From assembly GCA_013433145.1 (NCBI GenBank), contig CM024182.1, forward strand, positions 682,001-746,000: 64,000 nucleotides of DNA, read 5' to 3'. The notes beneath the pieces were generated by a model. It made no database searches. It worked only from the letters and a program-made list of their open reading frames with translations, and was not told the DNA's origin. Positions within the stretch are counted from its first letter, which is position 1. The number at the start of each line of letters is the position of its first letter. The DNA is from Ascaris suum. Its lineage: Eukaryota; Nematoda; Chromadorea; Rhabditida; Ascarididae. The translations under genes and the position numbers were made by a program. Shown piece by piece: positions 37,544 to 50,880 of this stretch.

Positions 37544-39837
37544 GACAGGTATGACTTCATATTTGAGGTATGCTGGTTTTTACTGTCTACCTTTTATTTA
37601 TGCTTAAAAACTTGACGGTAAAGAGAGAGAGAGAGGGGTTGAATTTGTTAGGCGCATCGAATTTTTTGTCTTTCAGACAGTTTCAACGCTGTCATCATAG
37701 AAATTTTTAAGATGATTTTTCTTGATGGTGTTGTTTTGTGGGTTTATGTTATGAAGTCTTCAAAGATTCCACTGTATCTGATTATTTTTTGTTTGTGCGT
37801 CTGTCTTTCATCTCTTTAGAAGCTGAGTTATTATTTCGTGTTTAAAAATTATTTGTATGTAATTGCTGCAATCATTTATCAAAACCCGGATATTCATCCA
37901 CTACGAAGTGTTCCCCCGCACCTCCGCTTCACTCCCGCACTTTCTTTCCGCTTGATCCTGTTCTGCTCCTCTAAGTTTCGGAAGGTCTGAGTGATATTTT
38001 ATATTGGCACCTTTCGCTGACATGAGTAGTTGATTTTTGCCGAAATTATCGCATATTGGATTCTACTGTTGGAAAAAAGAAGGGGTGGCAAGGTGAGTTG
38101 TATGCAAATATAGGAGGAAAATAATAAAAGAAAAAAAAATTGAAGCGTATGATGAAAAAGAATATTTTAGGTGGAATTGAGCGATCTCCTCGACCGCTTC
38201 ATGTATATTTGTCGAGAATTGTATCGATAAAATTACTTTCAATGTTTATTAGCTATATTTGCTTGTTCTGCAAATGTTTTTTCACTTCAATATAGCTCAA
38301 AGTTTTCATTCTGTTTGATTTCATGATTTCCTTTGCGGAACTATCTTATCATGTGACGAAGATAGTGTAATTGTGCTTTGTATTTCGTTTCGTAATGAAC
38401 GGCATTCTTGAGCATAGATATATTAACGTGGAATAAGAAAGTGTGCTGCATTGGGAGTGGTGGTACTTTCGAATTTATTTTTGGGGAGGAAGGGGGAGGG
38501 ACTGAGATATACGTTTTTGCTCGAGTAGTAAAAGAAAACTGAAAGCTATTTCAGATGCGTTGTACGCAACTCATTATTGACGGCCGTAGTATTTGATGAG
38601 GGTAATCGATCGTTGTAGATTTTTAGTCATTATTAGATTGCGTCAATGAGAGATTCGGAAAGTATGTTGAGGAGGGATATACTTTGGAGTACAATCAGTC
38701 ATTTTTACAGGTGTTTAGTTAAGATACATTTATTAAGCAAAGAAATGTCGAAGTTTGAGGAAACTACCTGCAAATATTCGCGTCGAATGTGAAAAGTTTC
38801 CTGTTTTTTGAATTTTTCAGCGACATTTTAAAACCTGGTCACAAGTGTGCATATTATCTTATAAAATGCTTTAAATCGAACAATGTTATCTGCTGGGTAT
38901 GCGTATGAGTGAATTTGACCTTGCTGATTGAATATGGAATTTAATCTCGAAAATCTCCGAGATAATATAGAGCAAAAAGCTGCGATCGCATAGAATACTG
39001 CTCATTTATTGCCATTTTAATGTTTCATTTCCCTCAGAGGCACCTATGAGTATTTCATTTGTGGCGTTTATTATCTTCGAATATTTCTGTCATAAAAGTG
39101 TTGGTGAATTATTGTGTTGTTTGTGTCTGACAAGAATCGCTGGCGTATACCGTAAGCTTTCCAGCTACACCTTTCAAGTCACCATCGTTCATACATTCAA
39201 TAGATAAACGTTCAAACATAACAATTAAGGCTAACTGGAGGGGGGTGGTGTGAGGGATAACAGTTAAGGCCAGTTGGAGGGTGGGGGGATGACGTAAAGG
39301 TTATGGTTGCATCCTAAAACAGACTGCCCGCAAGATACTTTCCAGTAAGGTGATAATCAACGACTAGAAGTTTTGTCCAGCCTGAGCTGAAAATAACGTC
39401 ATCGCAGGATATGGGAAAAAGTAAGGACGGTTAGAGCTCGGTGTGCAACCAATGATGGTTTCTGCCCTACAAAGTTGGTGCTCGGATAGTAGAATTGAGA
39501 GAAATGGTGTTCGGTGAAGAAAAAATCTCAAGCTTAGTGCTTTCGAAAAATTTTTTTCTTGAAGTGGCTTTTGAAAAGAACACGACGCTTCTCACTATTT
39601 GTTCGGTAATTTCCGCTGCGCTTTATTCCCGAAGATTCCGAAATTTGCAGCTAATCCACACACCACTGGGCAGGGAAAGCGACTGGGATAGAATGGGTTT
39701 TTCATGCGCATTTATGCAACAGCTGTGCTCGGTTTCTCGTATCGATTCAGCCTCCACGAACTCGTTTGTAGTGAGCACTCGTGAAAGTGTATCTGTGCGT
39801 AAAATATGCGGAGGTATATCGCACTGCTCGACAGATT
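37544..39837. other. Intergenic A+T-rich region between sel-10 and the satellite
   Basis: No gene recognised. It contains a GAGA run near 37623, an AATAAA at 38123, and a two-copy repeat of about 39 bp with G-rich cores at 39219-39292. An open frame starting at 39495 only becomes long by running into the satellite edge. Confidence 0.6.
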
Positions 39838-40780
39838 GGCGCCTCCGCCACTCCGGAGCACAGAAGAGGAAGAAATTGCCAACAGAATCGCGAATTCGGC
39901 GCCGAAAAGACGAGGAGAAACGCGCAACAGGCGTGCCTTCGCTGAGACGGAAGACAGTGGGCGATGAAGCCGATAACTGGCTCGCGACTTCGACGCCAGG
40001 GGAGAGAGGAGGTGAAGAAATGGACGACAGATTCGCCCTTTCGGCGCCCGGGAAGGAACAACACGAAGTGGATAACATGGCCGCGTGTTCCGCGCCGGGG
40101 AAAGAAGAAGGGAAGGGTGGGTGACAGGATCGCACCCTCGGCGCAGCGAAGGCAGAAGGCGATGAAGCCGATAGCAGGCTCACAACTTCAACGCGAAGTA
40201 AGTATAGAATGTGAAGAAACGCAAAACGGATTCCCTCTTCGGCGCCGGTGAAAACAGAACGCGAAGAGGTGGGCGAAAGAGGCGCACACACGACGCTCAG
40301 AAAGACGGAAGACGACGAAGTGGATAGCGGGCTTACGACCTCAACCGCAGCAAAAATAGAGGCCGAACAAATGCGCCACCGACTGTTCCGTGTGCGCAGG
40401 AGAAGGCAGAAGGCGAAGAGGCCCGCATCACACTCGCGCCGTCTGCGCCAGCGAAGGCAGGAGGCGGAGAAATCCACAAGCGACTCGCCGCATCGGCGCC
40501 GAGGAGGGCAGAAACCGGGAAAATCTGCAAGAGACCCGCCGATACGGGCCATGGAAGGCGGAAAGCGGAGACATCTCCAACAGGTCCGCCGATTCGGCGC
40601 CATGGAAGGCAGGAAGCGTAGGAACCCACAGAGGACCCGCAGTTTGGGCGTCGGGAGGACAGAAAGTGGACAAGCGCGCCACCGACTGTCCCGCTCTGCT
40701 CTCGAGAACGCAGAAAGCGGAGAAATCGACAAGAGATCCGCTGATTCCGTGCCACGGAAGGCACGAAGCGGAAAATTGAA
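39838..40780. repeat. Left edge of 51-bp satellite, diverged monomers
   Basis: G+C-rich units with the recurring TCGGCGCC-type core at intervals near 51-57 bp, clearly related to the core array but with many substitutions and length changes. The boundary with A+T-rich single-copy DNA is abrupt near 39840. Confidence 0.7.
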
Positions 40781-43700
40781 CGAGGCGCTCGCGGCCCTGG
40801 CGCCAGGAGGACAGAAAGCGGAGAAATCTGCAACAGGACGGCGCTTTCGGCGCTATGCAAGGCACGAAGCGGAGGAATCTGCCACGGGCCCGCCGACTCG
40901 CGGCCGGAGAGGACGGAAAGCGGGGAAATCTGCAACAGGACGGCGCTTTCGGCGCTATGCAAGGAACGAAGCGGAGGAATCTGCCACGAGCCCGCCGACT
41001 CGGCGCCGGGGAGGACAGAAAGCGTGGGAATCTGCACGGACCCGCCGACTCGCGGCCGGAGAGGACGGAAAGCGGGGAAATCTGCAACAGGACGGCGCTT
41101 TCGGCGCTATGCAAGGAACGAAGCGGAGGAATCTGCCACGAGCCCGCCGACTCGGCGCTGGGGAGGAGAAAGCGGGGAATCTGCCACGGACCCGCCGACT
41201 CGGGCCGAAGAGGACGGAAGGCGGGGAAATCTGCAACAGGGCGGCGCTTTCGGCGCTATGCAAGGAACGAAGCGGAGGAATCTGCCACGGGCCCGCCGAC
41301 TCGGCGCTGGGGAGGAAGAAAGCGTGGGAACCTGCCACGGACCCGCCGACTCGGCCGGAGAGGACGGAAAGCGGGGAAATCTGCAACAGGACGGCGCTTT
41401 CGGCGCTATGCAAGGAACGAAGCGGAGGAATCTGCCACGGGCCCGCCGACTCGGCGCTGGGGAGGAAGAAAGCGTGGGAACCTGCCACGGACCCGCCGAC
41501 TTGGCGCTGGGGAGGACAGAAAGCGGGGAAATCTGCAACAGGACGGCGCTTTCGGCGCTATGCAAGGCACGAAGCGGAGGAATCCGCCACGGACCCGCCG
41601 ACTTGGCGCTGGGGAGGACAGAAAGCGGGGAAATCTGCAACAGGACGGCGCTTTCGGCGCTATGCAAGGCACGAAGCGGAGGAATCCGCCACGGAGCCGC
41701 CGACTTGGCGCTGGGGAGGACAGAGAGCGGGGAAATCTGCAACAGGACGGCGCTTTCGGCGCTATGCAAGGCACGAAGCGGAGGAATCTGCCACGAGCCC
41801 GCCCACTCGGCGCTGGGGAGGAAGAAAGCGTGGGAATCTGCCACGGACCCGCCGACTCGGGGCCGAAGAGGACAGAAAGCGGGGAAATCTGCAACATGAC
41901 GGCGCTTTCGGCACTATGCAAGGCACGAAGCGGAGGAATCAGCCACGGACCCGCCGACTCGGCGCTGGGGAGGACAGAAAGCGGGGAAATCTGCAACAGG
42001 ACGGCGCTTTCGGCGCTATGCAAGGCACGAAGCGGAGGAATCTGCCACGGACCCGCCGACTCGGCGCTGGGGAGGACAGAAAGCGTGGGAATCTGCCACG
42101 GACCGCCGACTCGGGGCCGAAGAGGACAGAAAGCGGGGAAATCTGCAACATGACGGCGCTTTCGGCACTATGCAAGGCACGAAGCGGAGGAATCAGCCAC
42201 GGACCCGCCGACTCGGCGCTGGGGAGGACAGAAAGCGGGGAAATCTGCAACAGGACGGCGCTTTCGGCGCTATCCAAGGCACGAAGCGGAGGAATCCGCC
42301 ACGGAGCCGCCGACTTGGCGCTGGGGAGGACAGAAAGCGGGGAAATCTGCAACAGGACGGCGCTTTCGGCGCTATGCAAGGCACGAAACGGAGTAATCTG
42401 CCACGGACCCGCCGATTTGGCCTGGGGAGGACAGAAAGCGGAGGCTTTCACAGGCGGCCCGCGGCTTTGGCGCCAGCGCGGCGGAAAGCGGGGAAATCTG
42501 CAACAGGACGGCGCTTTCGGCGCTACGCAAGGCACGAAGCGGAAAATTGAACGAGGCGCTCGCGGCCCTGGCGCCAGGAGGACAGAAAGCGGAGAAATCT
42601 GCAACAGGACGGCGCTTTCGGCGCTATGCAAGGCACGAAGCGGAGGAATCTGCCACGGACCCGCCGATTCGGCGCTGGAGAGGATAGAAAGCGTGGGAAT
42701 CTGCGGCAGACCCGCCGACTCGGCGCTGGGGAGGAAGAAAGCGTGGGAATCTGCCACGGACCCGCCGACTCGGGGCCGAAGAGGACGGAAAGCGGAAATC
42801 TGCAACAGGACGGCGCTTTCGGCGCTATGCAAGGAACGAAGCGGAGGAATCTGCCACGGGCCCGCCGACTCGGCGCTGGGGAGGAAGAAAGCGGGGAAAT
42901 CTGCAACAGGACGGCGCTTTCGGCGCTATGCAAGGCACGAAGCGGAGGAATCCGCCACGGAGCCGCCGACTTGGCGCTGGGGAGGACAGAAAGCGGGGAA
43001 ATCTGCAACAGGACGGCGCTTTCGGCGCTATGCAAGGCACGAAGCGGAGGAATCTGCCACGAGCCCGCCCACTCGGCGCTGGGGAGGAAGAAAGCGTGGG
43101 AATCTGCCACGGACCCGCCGACTCGGGGCCGAAGAGGACGGAAGGCGGGGAAATCTGCAACAGGACGGCGCTTTCGGCACTATGCAAGGCACGAAGCGGA
43201 GGAATCCGCCACGGACCCGCCGACTCGGCGCCGGAGAGGACGGAAAGCGGGGAAATCTGCAACAGGACGGCGCTTTGGGCGCTATGCAAGGCACCAAGCG
43301 GAGGAATCCGCCACGGACCCGCCGACTCGGCGCCGGGGAGGACGGAAAGCGGGGAAATCTGCAACAGGACGGCGCTTTCGGCGCTATGCAAGGCACGAAG
43401 CGGAGGAATCCGCCACGGACCCGCCGACTCGGCGCCGGAGGGGACGGAAAGCGGGGAAATCTGCAACAGGACGGCGCTTTCGGCGCTATGCAAGGCACGA
43501 AGCGGAGGAATCTGCCACGGACCCGCCGACTCGGCGCTGGGGAGGACAGAAAGCGGAGACTTTCACAGGCGGCCGCGGCTTTGGCGCCAGCGCGGCGGAA
43601 AGCGGGGAAATCTGCAACAGGACGGCGCTTTCGGCGCTATGCAAGGCACGAAGCGGAAAATTGAACGAGGCGCTCGCGGCCCTGGCGCCAGGAGGACAGA

Positions 43701-46700
43701 AAGCGGAGAAATCTGCAACAGGACGGCGCTTTCGGCGCTATGCAAGGCACGAAGCGGAGGAATCCGCCACGGACCCGCCGACTCGGCGCCGGGGGGACAG
43801 AAAGCGTGGGAATCTGCGGCAGACCCGCCGACTCGGCGCTGGGGAGGAAGAAAGCGTGGGAATCTGCCACGGACCCGCCGACTCGGGGCCGAAGAGGACG
43901 GAAAGCGGGGAAATCTGCAACAGGACGGCGCTTTCGGCGCTATGCAAGGAACGAAGCGGAGGAATCTGCCACGGGCCCGCCGACTCGGCGCTGGGGAGGA
44001 AGAAAGCGGGGAAATCTGCAACAGGACGGCGCTTTCGGCGCTATGCAAGGCACGAAGCGGAGGAATCCGCCACGGACCCGCCGACTCGGCGCCGGGGAGG
44101 ACAGAAAGCGTGGGAATCTGCCACGGGCCCGCCGATTCGGGGCCGGAGAGGACGGAAAGCGGGGAAATCTGCAACAGGACGGCGCTTTCGGCGCTATGCA
44201 AGGCACGAAGCGGAGGAATCCGCCACGGACCCGCCGACTCGGCGCCGGAGGGGACGGAAAGCGGGGAAATCTGCAACAGGACGGCGCTTTCGGCGCTATG
44301 CAAGGCACGAAGCGGAGGAATCTGCCACGGACCCGCCGACTCGGCGCCGGGAGGACAGAAAGCGTGGGAATCTGCCACGGGCCCGCCGATTCGGGCCGGA
44401 GAGGACTGAAAGCGGGGAAATCTGCAACAGGACGGCGCTTTCGGCGCTATGCAAGGAACGAAGCGGAGGAATCTGCCACGAGCCCGCCGACTCGGCGCTG
44501 GGGAGGAAGAAAGCGTGGGAATCTGCCACGGACCCGCCGACTCGGGGCCGAAGAGGACGGAAGGCGGGGAAATCTGCAACAGGGCGGCGCTTTCGGCGCT
44601 ATGCAAGGAACGAAGCGGAGGAATCTGCCACGGCCCGCCGACTCGGCGCTGGGGAGGAAGAAAGCGTGGGAATCTGCCACGGACCCGCCGACTCGGGGCC
44701 GAAGAGGACGGAAGGCGGGGAAATCTGCAACAGGACGGCGCTTTCGGCGCTATGCAAGGCACGGAGCGGAGGACCTCCCACGGACCCGCCGATTCGGCGC
44801 CGGGGAGGACAGAAAGCGTGGGAATCTGCCACGGGCCCGCCGTTTCGGCGCCGGGGAGGACAGAAAGCGGGGAAATCTGCAACAGGACGGCGCTTTCGGC
44901 GCTATGCAAGGCACGAAGCGGAGGAATCCGCCACGGACCCGCCGACTTGGCGCTGGGGAGGACAGAAAGCGGGGAAATCTGCAACAGGACGGCGCTTTCG
45001 GCGCTATCCAAGGCACGAAGCGGAGGAATCCGCCACGGAGCCGCCGACTTGGCGCTGGGGAGGACAGAAAGCGGGGAAATCTGCAACAGGACGGCGCTTT
45101 CGGCGCTATGCAAGGCACGAAACGGAGTAATCTGCCACGGACCCGCCGATTTGGCTCTGGGGAGGACAGAAAGCGGAGACTTTCACAGGCGGCCCGCGGC
45201 TTTGGCGCCAGCGCGGCGGAAAGCGGGAAATCTGCAACAGGACGGCGCTTTCGGCGCTATGCAAGGCACGAAGCGGAAAATTGAACGAGGCGCTCGCGGC
45301 CCTGGCGCCAGGAGGACAGAAAGCGGAGAAATCTGCAACAGGACGGCGCTTTCGGCGCTATGCAAGGCACGAAGCGGAGGAATCTGCCACGGACCCGCCG
45401 ATTCGGCGCTGGAGAGGATAGAAAGCGTGGGAATCTGCGGCAGACCCGCCGACTCGGCGCTGGGGAGGAAGAAAGCGTGGGAATCTGCCACGGACCCGCA
45501 GACTCGGGGCCGAAGAGGACGGAAGGCGGGGAAATCTGCAACAGGACGGCGCTTTCGGCACTATGCAAGGCACGAAGCGGAGGAATCCGCCACGGACCCG
45601 CCGACTCGGCGCCGGAGAGGACGGAAAGCGGGGAAATCTGCAACAGGACGGCGCTTTGGGCGCTATGCAAGGCACGAAGCGGAGGAATCCGCCACGGACC
45701 CGCCGACTCGGCGCCGGGGAGGACAGAAAGCGGGGAAATCTGCAACAGGACGGCGCTTTGGGCGCTATGCAAGGCACGAAGCGGAGGAATCCGCCACGGA
45801 CCCGCCGACTCGGCGGTGGGGAGGACAGAAAGCGTGGGAATCTGCCACGGGCCCGCCGATTCGGGGCCGGAGAGGACGGAAAGCGGGAAATCTGCAACAG
45901 GACGGCGCTTTCGGCGCTATGCAAGGCACGAAGCGGAGAATCCGCCACGGACCCGCCGACTCGGCGCCGGAGGGGACGGAAAGCGGGGAAATCTGCAACA
46001 GGACGGCGCTTTCGGCGCTATGCAAGGCACGAAGCGGAGGAATCTGCCACGGACCCGCCGACTCGGCGCCGGGAGGACAGAAAGCGGGGAAATCTGCAAC
46101 AGGACGGCGCTTTGGGCGCTATGCAAGGAACGAAGCGGAGGAACCTGCCACGACCCGCCGACTGGGCGCTGGGGAGGAAGAAAGCGTGGGAATCTGCCAC
46201 GGACCCGCCGACTCGGGGCCGAAGAGGACGGAAGGCGGGGAAATCTGCAACAGGGCGGCGCTTTCGGCGCTATGCAAGGAACGAAGCGGAGGAATCTGCC
46301 ACGGGCCCGCCGACTCGGCGCTGGGAGGAAGAAAGCGTGGGAATCTGCCACGGACCCGCCGACTCGGGGCCGAAGAGGACGGAAGGCGGGGAAATCTGCA
46401 ACAGGACGGCGCTTTCGGCGCTATGCAAGGCACGGAGCGGAGGACCTCCCACGGACCCGCCGATTCGGCGCCGGGGAGGACAGAAAGCGTGGGAATCTGC
46501 CACGGGCCCGCCGTTTCGGCGCCGGGGAGGACAGAAAACGGGGAAATCTGCAACAGGACGGCGCTTTCGGCGCTATGCAAGGCACGAAGCGGAGGAATCC
46601 GCCACGGACCGCCGACTTGGCGCTGGGGAGGACAGAAAGCGGGGAAATCTGCAACAGGACGGCGCTTTCGGCGCTATCCAAGGCACGAAGCGGAGGAATC

Positions 46701-49700
46701 CGCCACGGAGCCGCCGACTTGGCGCTGGGAGGACAGAAAGCGGGGAAATCTGCAACAGGACGGCGCTTTCGGCGCTATGCAAGGCACGAAACGGAGTAAT
46801 CTGCCACGGACCCGCCGATTTGGCTCTGGGGGGACAGAAAGCGGAGACTTTCACAGGCGGCCCGCGGCTTTGGCGCCAGCGCGGCGGAAAGCGGGGAAAT
46901 CTGCAACAGGACGGCGCTTTCGGCGCTATGCAAGGCACGAAGCGGAGGAATCCGCCACGGACCCGCCGACTCGGCGCCGGAGAGGACGGAAAGCGGGGAA
47001 ATCTGCAACAGGACGGCGCTTTGGGCGCTATGCAAGGCACGAAGCGGAGGAATCCGCCACGGACCCGCCGATTCGGCGCTGGAAAGGATAGAAAGCGTGG
47101 GAATCTGCGGCAGACCCGCCGACTCGGCGCTGGGGAGGAAGAAAGCGTGGGAATCTGCCACGGACCCGCCGACTCGGGGCCGAAGAGGACGGAAGGCGGG
47201 GAAATCTGCAACAGGACGGCGCTTTCGGCACTATGCAAGGCACGAAGCGGAGGAATCCGCCACGGACCCGCCGACTCGGCGCCGGAGAGGACGGAAAGCG
47301 GGGAAATCTGCAACAGGACGGCGCTTTCGGCGCTATGCAAGGCACGAAGCGGAGGAATCCGCCACGGACCCGCCGACTCGGCGCCGGAGAGGACGGAAAG
47401 CGGGGAAATCTGCAACAGGACGGCGCTTTGGGCGCTATGCAAGGCACGAAGCGGAGGAATCCGCCACGGACCCGCCGACTCGGCGCCGGGGAGGACAGAA
47501 AGCGTGGGAACCTGCCACCGACCCGCCGACTCGCGGCCGGAGAGGACGGAAAGCGGGGAAATCTGCAACACGACGGCGCTTTCGGCGCTATGCAAGGAAC
47601 GAAGCGGAGTAATCTGCCACGGACCCGCCGACTCAGGGCCGAGAGGACGGAAAGCGGGGAAATGTGCCACGGACCCCCCGATTCGGGCCGGAGAGGACGG
47701 AAAGCGGGAAATCTGCAACAGGACGGCGCTTTCGGCGCAACGCAAGGCACGAAGCGGAGGAATCCGCCACGGACCCGCCGATTTGGCCCTGGGGAGGACA
47801 GAAAGCGGAGACTTTCACAGGCGGCCCGCGGCTTTGGCGCCAGTGCGGCGGAAAGCGGGGAAATCTGCGACAGGACGGCGCTTTCGGCGCTATGCAAGGC
47901 ACGAAGCGGAGGAATCTGCCACGGACCCGCCGACTCGGGGCCGAAGAGGACGGAAGGCGGGGAAATCTGCAACAGGGCGGCGCTTTCGGCGCAACGCAAG
48001 GCACGAAGCGGAGGAATCTGCCACGGACCGCCGACTCGGCGCCGGGAGGACAGAAAGCGGGAAATCTGCAACAGGACGGCGCTTTCGGCGCTATGCAAGG
48101 CACGAAGCGGAGGAATCTGCCACGGACCCGCCGACTCGGCGCCGGGGAGGACAGAAAGCGTGGGAATCTGCCACGGACCCGCCGACTCGGGGCCGAAGAG
48201 GACGGAAGGCGGGGAAATCTGCAACAGGCGGCGCTTTCGGCGCTATGCAAGGAACGAAGCGGAGGAATCTGCCACGGGCCCGCCGACTCGGCGCTGGGGA
48301 GGAAGAAAGCGTGGGAACCTGCCACCGACCCGCCGACTCGCGGCCGGAGAGGACGGAAAGCGGGGAAATCTGCAACACGGCGGCGCTTTCGGCGCTATGC
48401 AAGGAACGAAGCGGAGTAATCTGCCACGGACCCGCCGACTCAGGGCCGGAGAGGACGGAAAGCGGGAAATGTGCCACGGACCCGCCGATTCGGGGCCGGA
48501 GAGGACGGAAAGCGGGGAAATCTGCAACAGGACGGCGCTTTCGGCGCAACGCAAGGCACGAAGCGGAGGAATCCGCCACGGACCCGCCGACTCGGCGCCG
48601 GGGAGGACAGAAAGCGGGGAAATCTGCAACAGGACGGCGCTTTCGGCGCTATGCAAGGCACGAAGCGGAGGAATCTGCCACGGACCCCGACTCGGCGCCG
48701 GGAGGACAGAAAGCGTGGGAATCTGCCACGGACCCGCCGACTCGGCGCCGGGGAGGACAGAGAGCGTGGGAATCTGCCACCGACCCGCCGGCTCGGGGCC
48801 GGAGAGGACGGGAAGCAGGGAAATCTGCAACAGGGCGGCGCTTTCGGCGCTATGCAAGGCACGAAGCGGAATAATCTGCCACGGACCCGCCGATTTGGCC
48901 CTGGGGAGGACAGAAAGCGGAGACTTTCACAGGCGGCCCGCGGCTTTGGCGCCAGTGCGGCGGAAAGCGGGGAAATCTGCGACAGGACGGCGCTTTCGGC
49001 GCTATGCAAGGCACGAAGCGGAGGAATCTGCCACGAGCCCGCCGACTCGGCGCTGGGGAGGAAGAAAGCGTGGGAATCTGCCACGGACCCGCCGACTCGG
49101 GGCCGAAGAGGACGGAAGGCGGGAAATCTGCAACAGGGCGGCGCTTTCGGCGCTATGCAAGGAACGAAGCGGAGGAATCTGCCACGGGCCCGCCGACTCG
49201 GCGCTGGGGAGGAAGAAAGCGTGGGAACCTGCCACCGACCCGCCGACTCGGGGCCGGAGAGGACGGAAAGCGGGGAAATCTGCAACACGACGGCGCTTTC
49301 GGCGCTATGCAAGGAACGAAGCGGAGTAATCTGCCACGGACCCGCCGATTTGGCCCTGGGAGGACAGAAAGTGGAGACTTTCACAGGCGGCCCGCGGCTT
49401 TGACGCCAGCGCGACGGAAACCGGAAAAATCAACAACTGGACGGCGCTTTCGGCCCTATGCAAGGCACGAAGCGAAGTAATCTGCCACGGACCCGCCGAT
49501 TCGGCGCTGGGAGGACAGAAAGCGGGGAAACCTGCAACAGGACGGCGCTTTCGGCGCTATGCAAGGCACGAAGCGGAGGAACCTGCCACGGACCCGCCGA
49601 CTCAGGGCCGAGAGGACGGAAAGCGGGGAAATGTGCCACGGACCCGCCGACTCGGGGCCGAAGGGGACGGAAGGCGGTGAAATCTGCAACAGGGCGGCGC

Positions 49701-49962
49701 TTTCGGCGCTATGCAAGGCACGAAGCGGAGGAACCCGCCACGGACCCGCCGACTCGGCGCCGGGGAGGACAGAAAGTGGAGACTTTCACAGGCGGCCCGC
49801 GGCTTTGACGCCAGTGCGACGGAAACCGGAAAAATCAACAACAGGAGGGCGCTTTCGGCGCTATGCAAGGCACGAAGCGGAGGAATCTGCCACGGACCCG
49901 CCGATTCGGCGCTGGGGAGGACAGAAAGCGGGGAAACCTGCAACAGGACGGCGCTTTCGGCC
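40780..49962. repeat. Core array of G+C-rich 51-bp satellite, roughly 180 monomers in A-B and A-B-B order
   Basis: Two 51-bp subfamilies are head to tail. Type A begins AATCTGCAACAGGACGGCGC and carries GCTATGCAAGGCACGAAGC. Type B begins AATCTGCCACGGACCCGCC and carries GGGGAGGACAGAAAGCGG. They share the AATCTGC start, a central TCGGCGC and a terminal AAGCGG, so they descend from one ancestral 51-mer. Most of the array is A-B (102 bp) or A-B-B (about 153 bp). The array is strongly G+C-rich against A+T-rich surroundings. Copies differ mostly by substitutions and by one-base length changes in G or C runs. Confidence 0.95.
42440..42490. repeat. Type C satellite unit (first clear copy of a recurrent variant)
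   Basis: A third, rarer unit with TTTCACAGGCGGCCCGCGGC and GGCGCCAGCGCGGCGG replaces a B unit. Further copies start near 43558, 45178, 46846, 47810, 48921, 49376 and 49783. Reverse-complement copies lie near 50085 and 50590. Confidence 0.8.
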
Positions 49963-50880
49963 CCCAGTGTCTTCCCTGGCGCAAAAGCTCCGGTCCCTTG
50001 CGGAATTCTCCGCTTCGTGTCTTCCGTGGCGCCGAAAGCGCCGTCCAGTTGCAGATTTCCCCGCTTTCCGTCGCACTGGCGCCAAAGCCGCGGGCCGCCT
50101 GTGAAAGTCTCCGCTTTCTGTCCTCCCCGGCGCCGAATCGGTGGGTCCGTGGCAGATTCCTCCGCTTCGTGCCTTGCATAGCGCCGAAAGCGCCGTCCTG
50201 TTGCACATTTCCCCGCTTTCCGTCCTCTCCGGCCCCGAGTCGGCGGGTCCGTGGCAGGTTCCCACGCTTTCTTCCTCCGAGGCGCCGAGTCGGCGGGTCT
50301 GCCGCAGATTCCCACGCTTTCTATCCTCTCCAGCGCCGAGTCGGCGGGTCCGTGGCAGATTCCCACGCTTTCTTCCTCCCCAGCGCCGAGTTGGCGGGTC
50401 CGTGGCAGATTACTCCGCTTCGTGCCTTGCATAGCGCCGAAAGCGCCGCCTGTTGCAGATTTCCCCGCTTCCCGTCCTCTCCGGCCCCGAGCCGGCGGGT
50501 CGGTGGCAGATTACTCCGCTTCGTGCCTTGCATAGCGCCGAAAGCGCCGTCAAGTTGTAGATTTTTCCGATTTCCGTCGCACAGGCGTCAAAGCCGCGGG
50601 CCGCCTGTGAAAGTCTCCGCTTTTTGTCCTCCCCGGCGCCGAATCGGCGGGCCCGTGGCAGATTCCTCCCCTTCGTGATCCCGTTATGGATTTCTTCCCC
50701 TGTCTTCCCTGGCGCCAAAGCGCGGGTCCCTTGTGGAATTCTCCCCTTTCTGTCCTCCCCGGCGCCGAACCGGTCGGTCTGCGGTAGATTCCTCCGCTCC
50801 CTGCCTTCCATGCCGCCGAATCGGCGGTCCGTGTTAGATTTCTCCGCTTCCGGCCTTCTGTGGCGAAGAAAGCGCCCTCC
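49963..50880. repeat. Inverted block of the 51-bp satellite
   Basis: Orientation switches inside a type A unit near 49963. Downstream the monomers read as reverse complements, for example CTTGCATAGCGCCGAAAGC for type A and GAGTCGGCGGGTCCGTGGC for type B. About 18 monomers are inverted, including two C units. Confidence 0.9.

Noticed and set aside
39495..40124. 209-codon + ORF at the left array edge
   Set aside because: Its second half is diverged satellite, its first half has no recognisable features, and a longer minus-strand ORF overlaps it.
40248..43664. 1,138-codon + strand ORF, and similar ORFs of 300-1,100 codons on both strands through 50.9 kb
   Set aside because: They are by-products of a 51-bp tandem repeat lacking stops in five frames. 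They overlap one another on both strands and shift frame at small indels, so none is called a gene.
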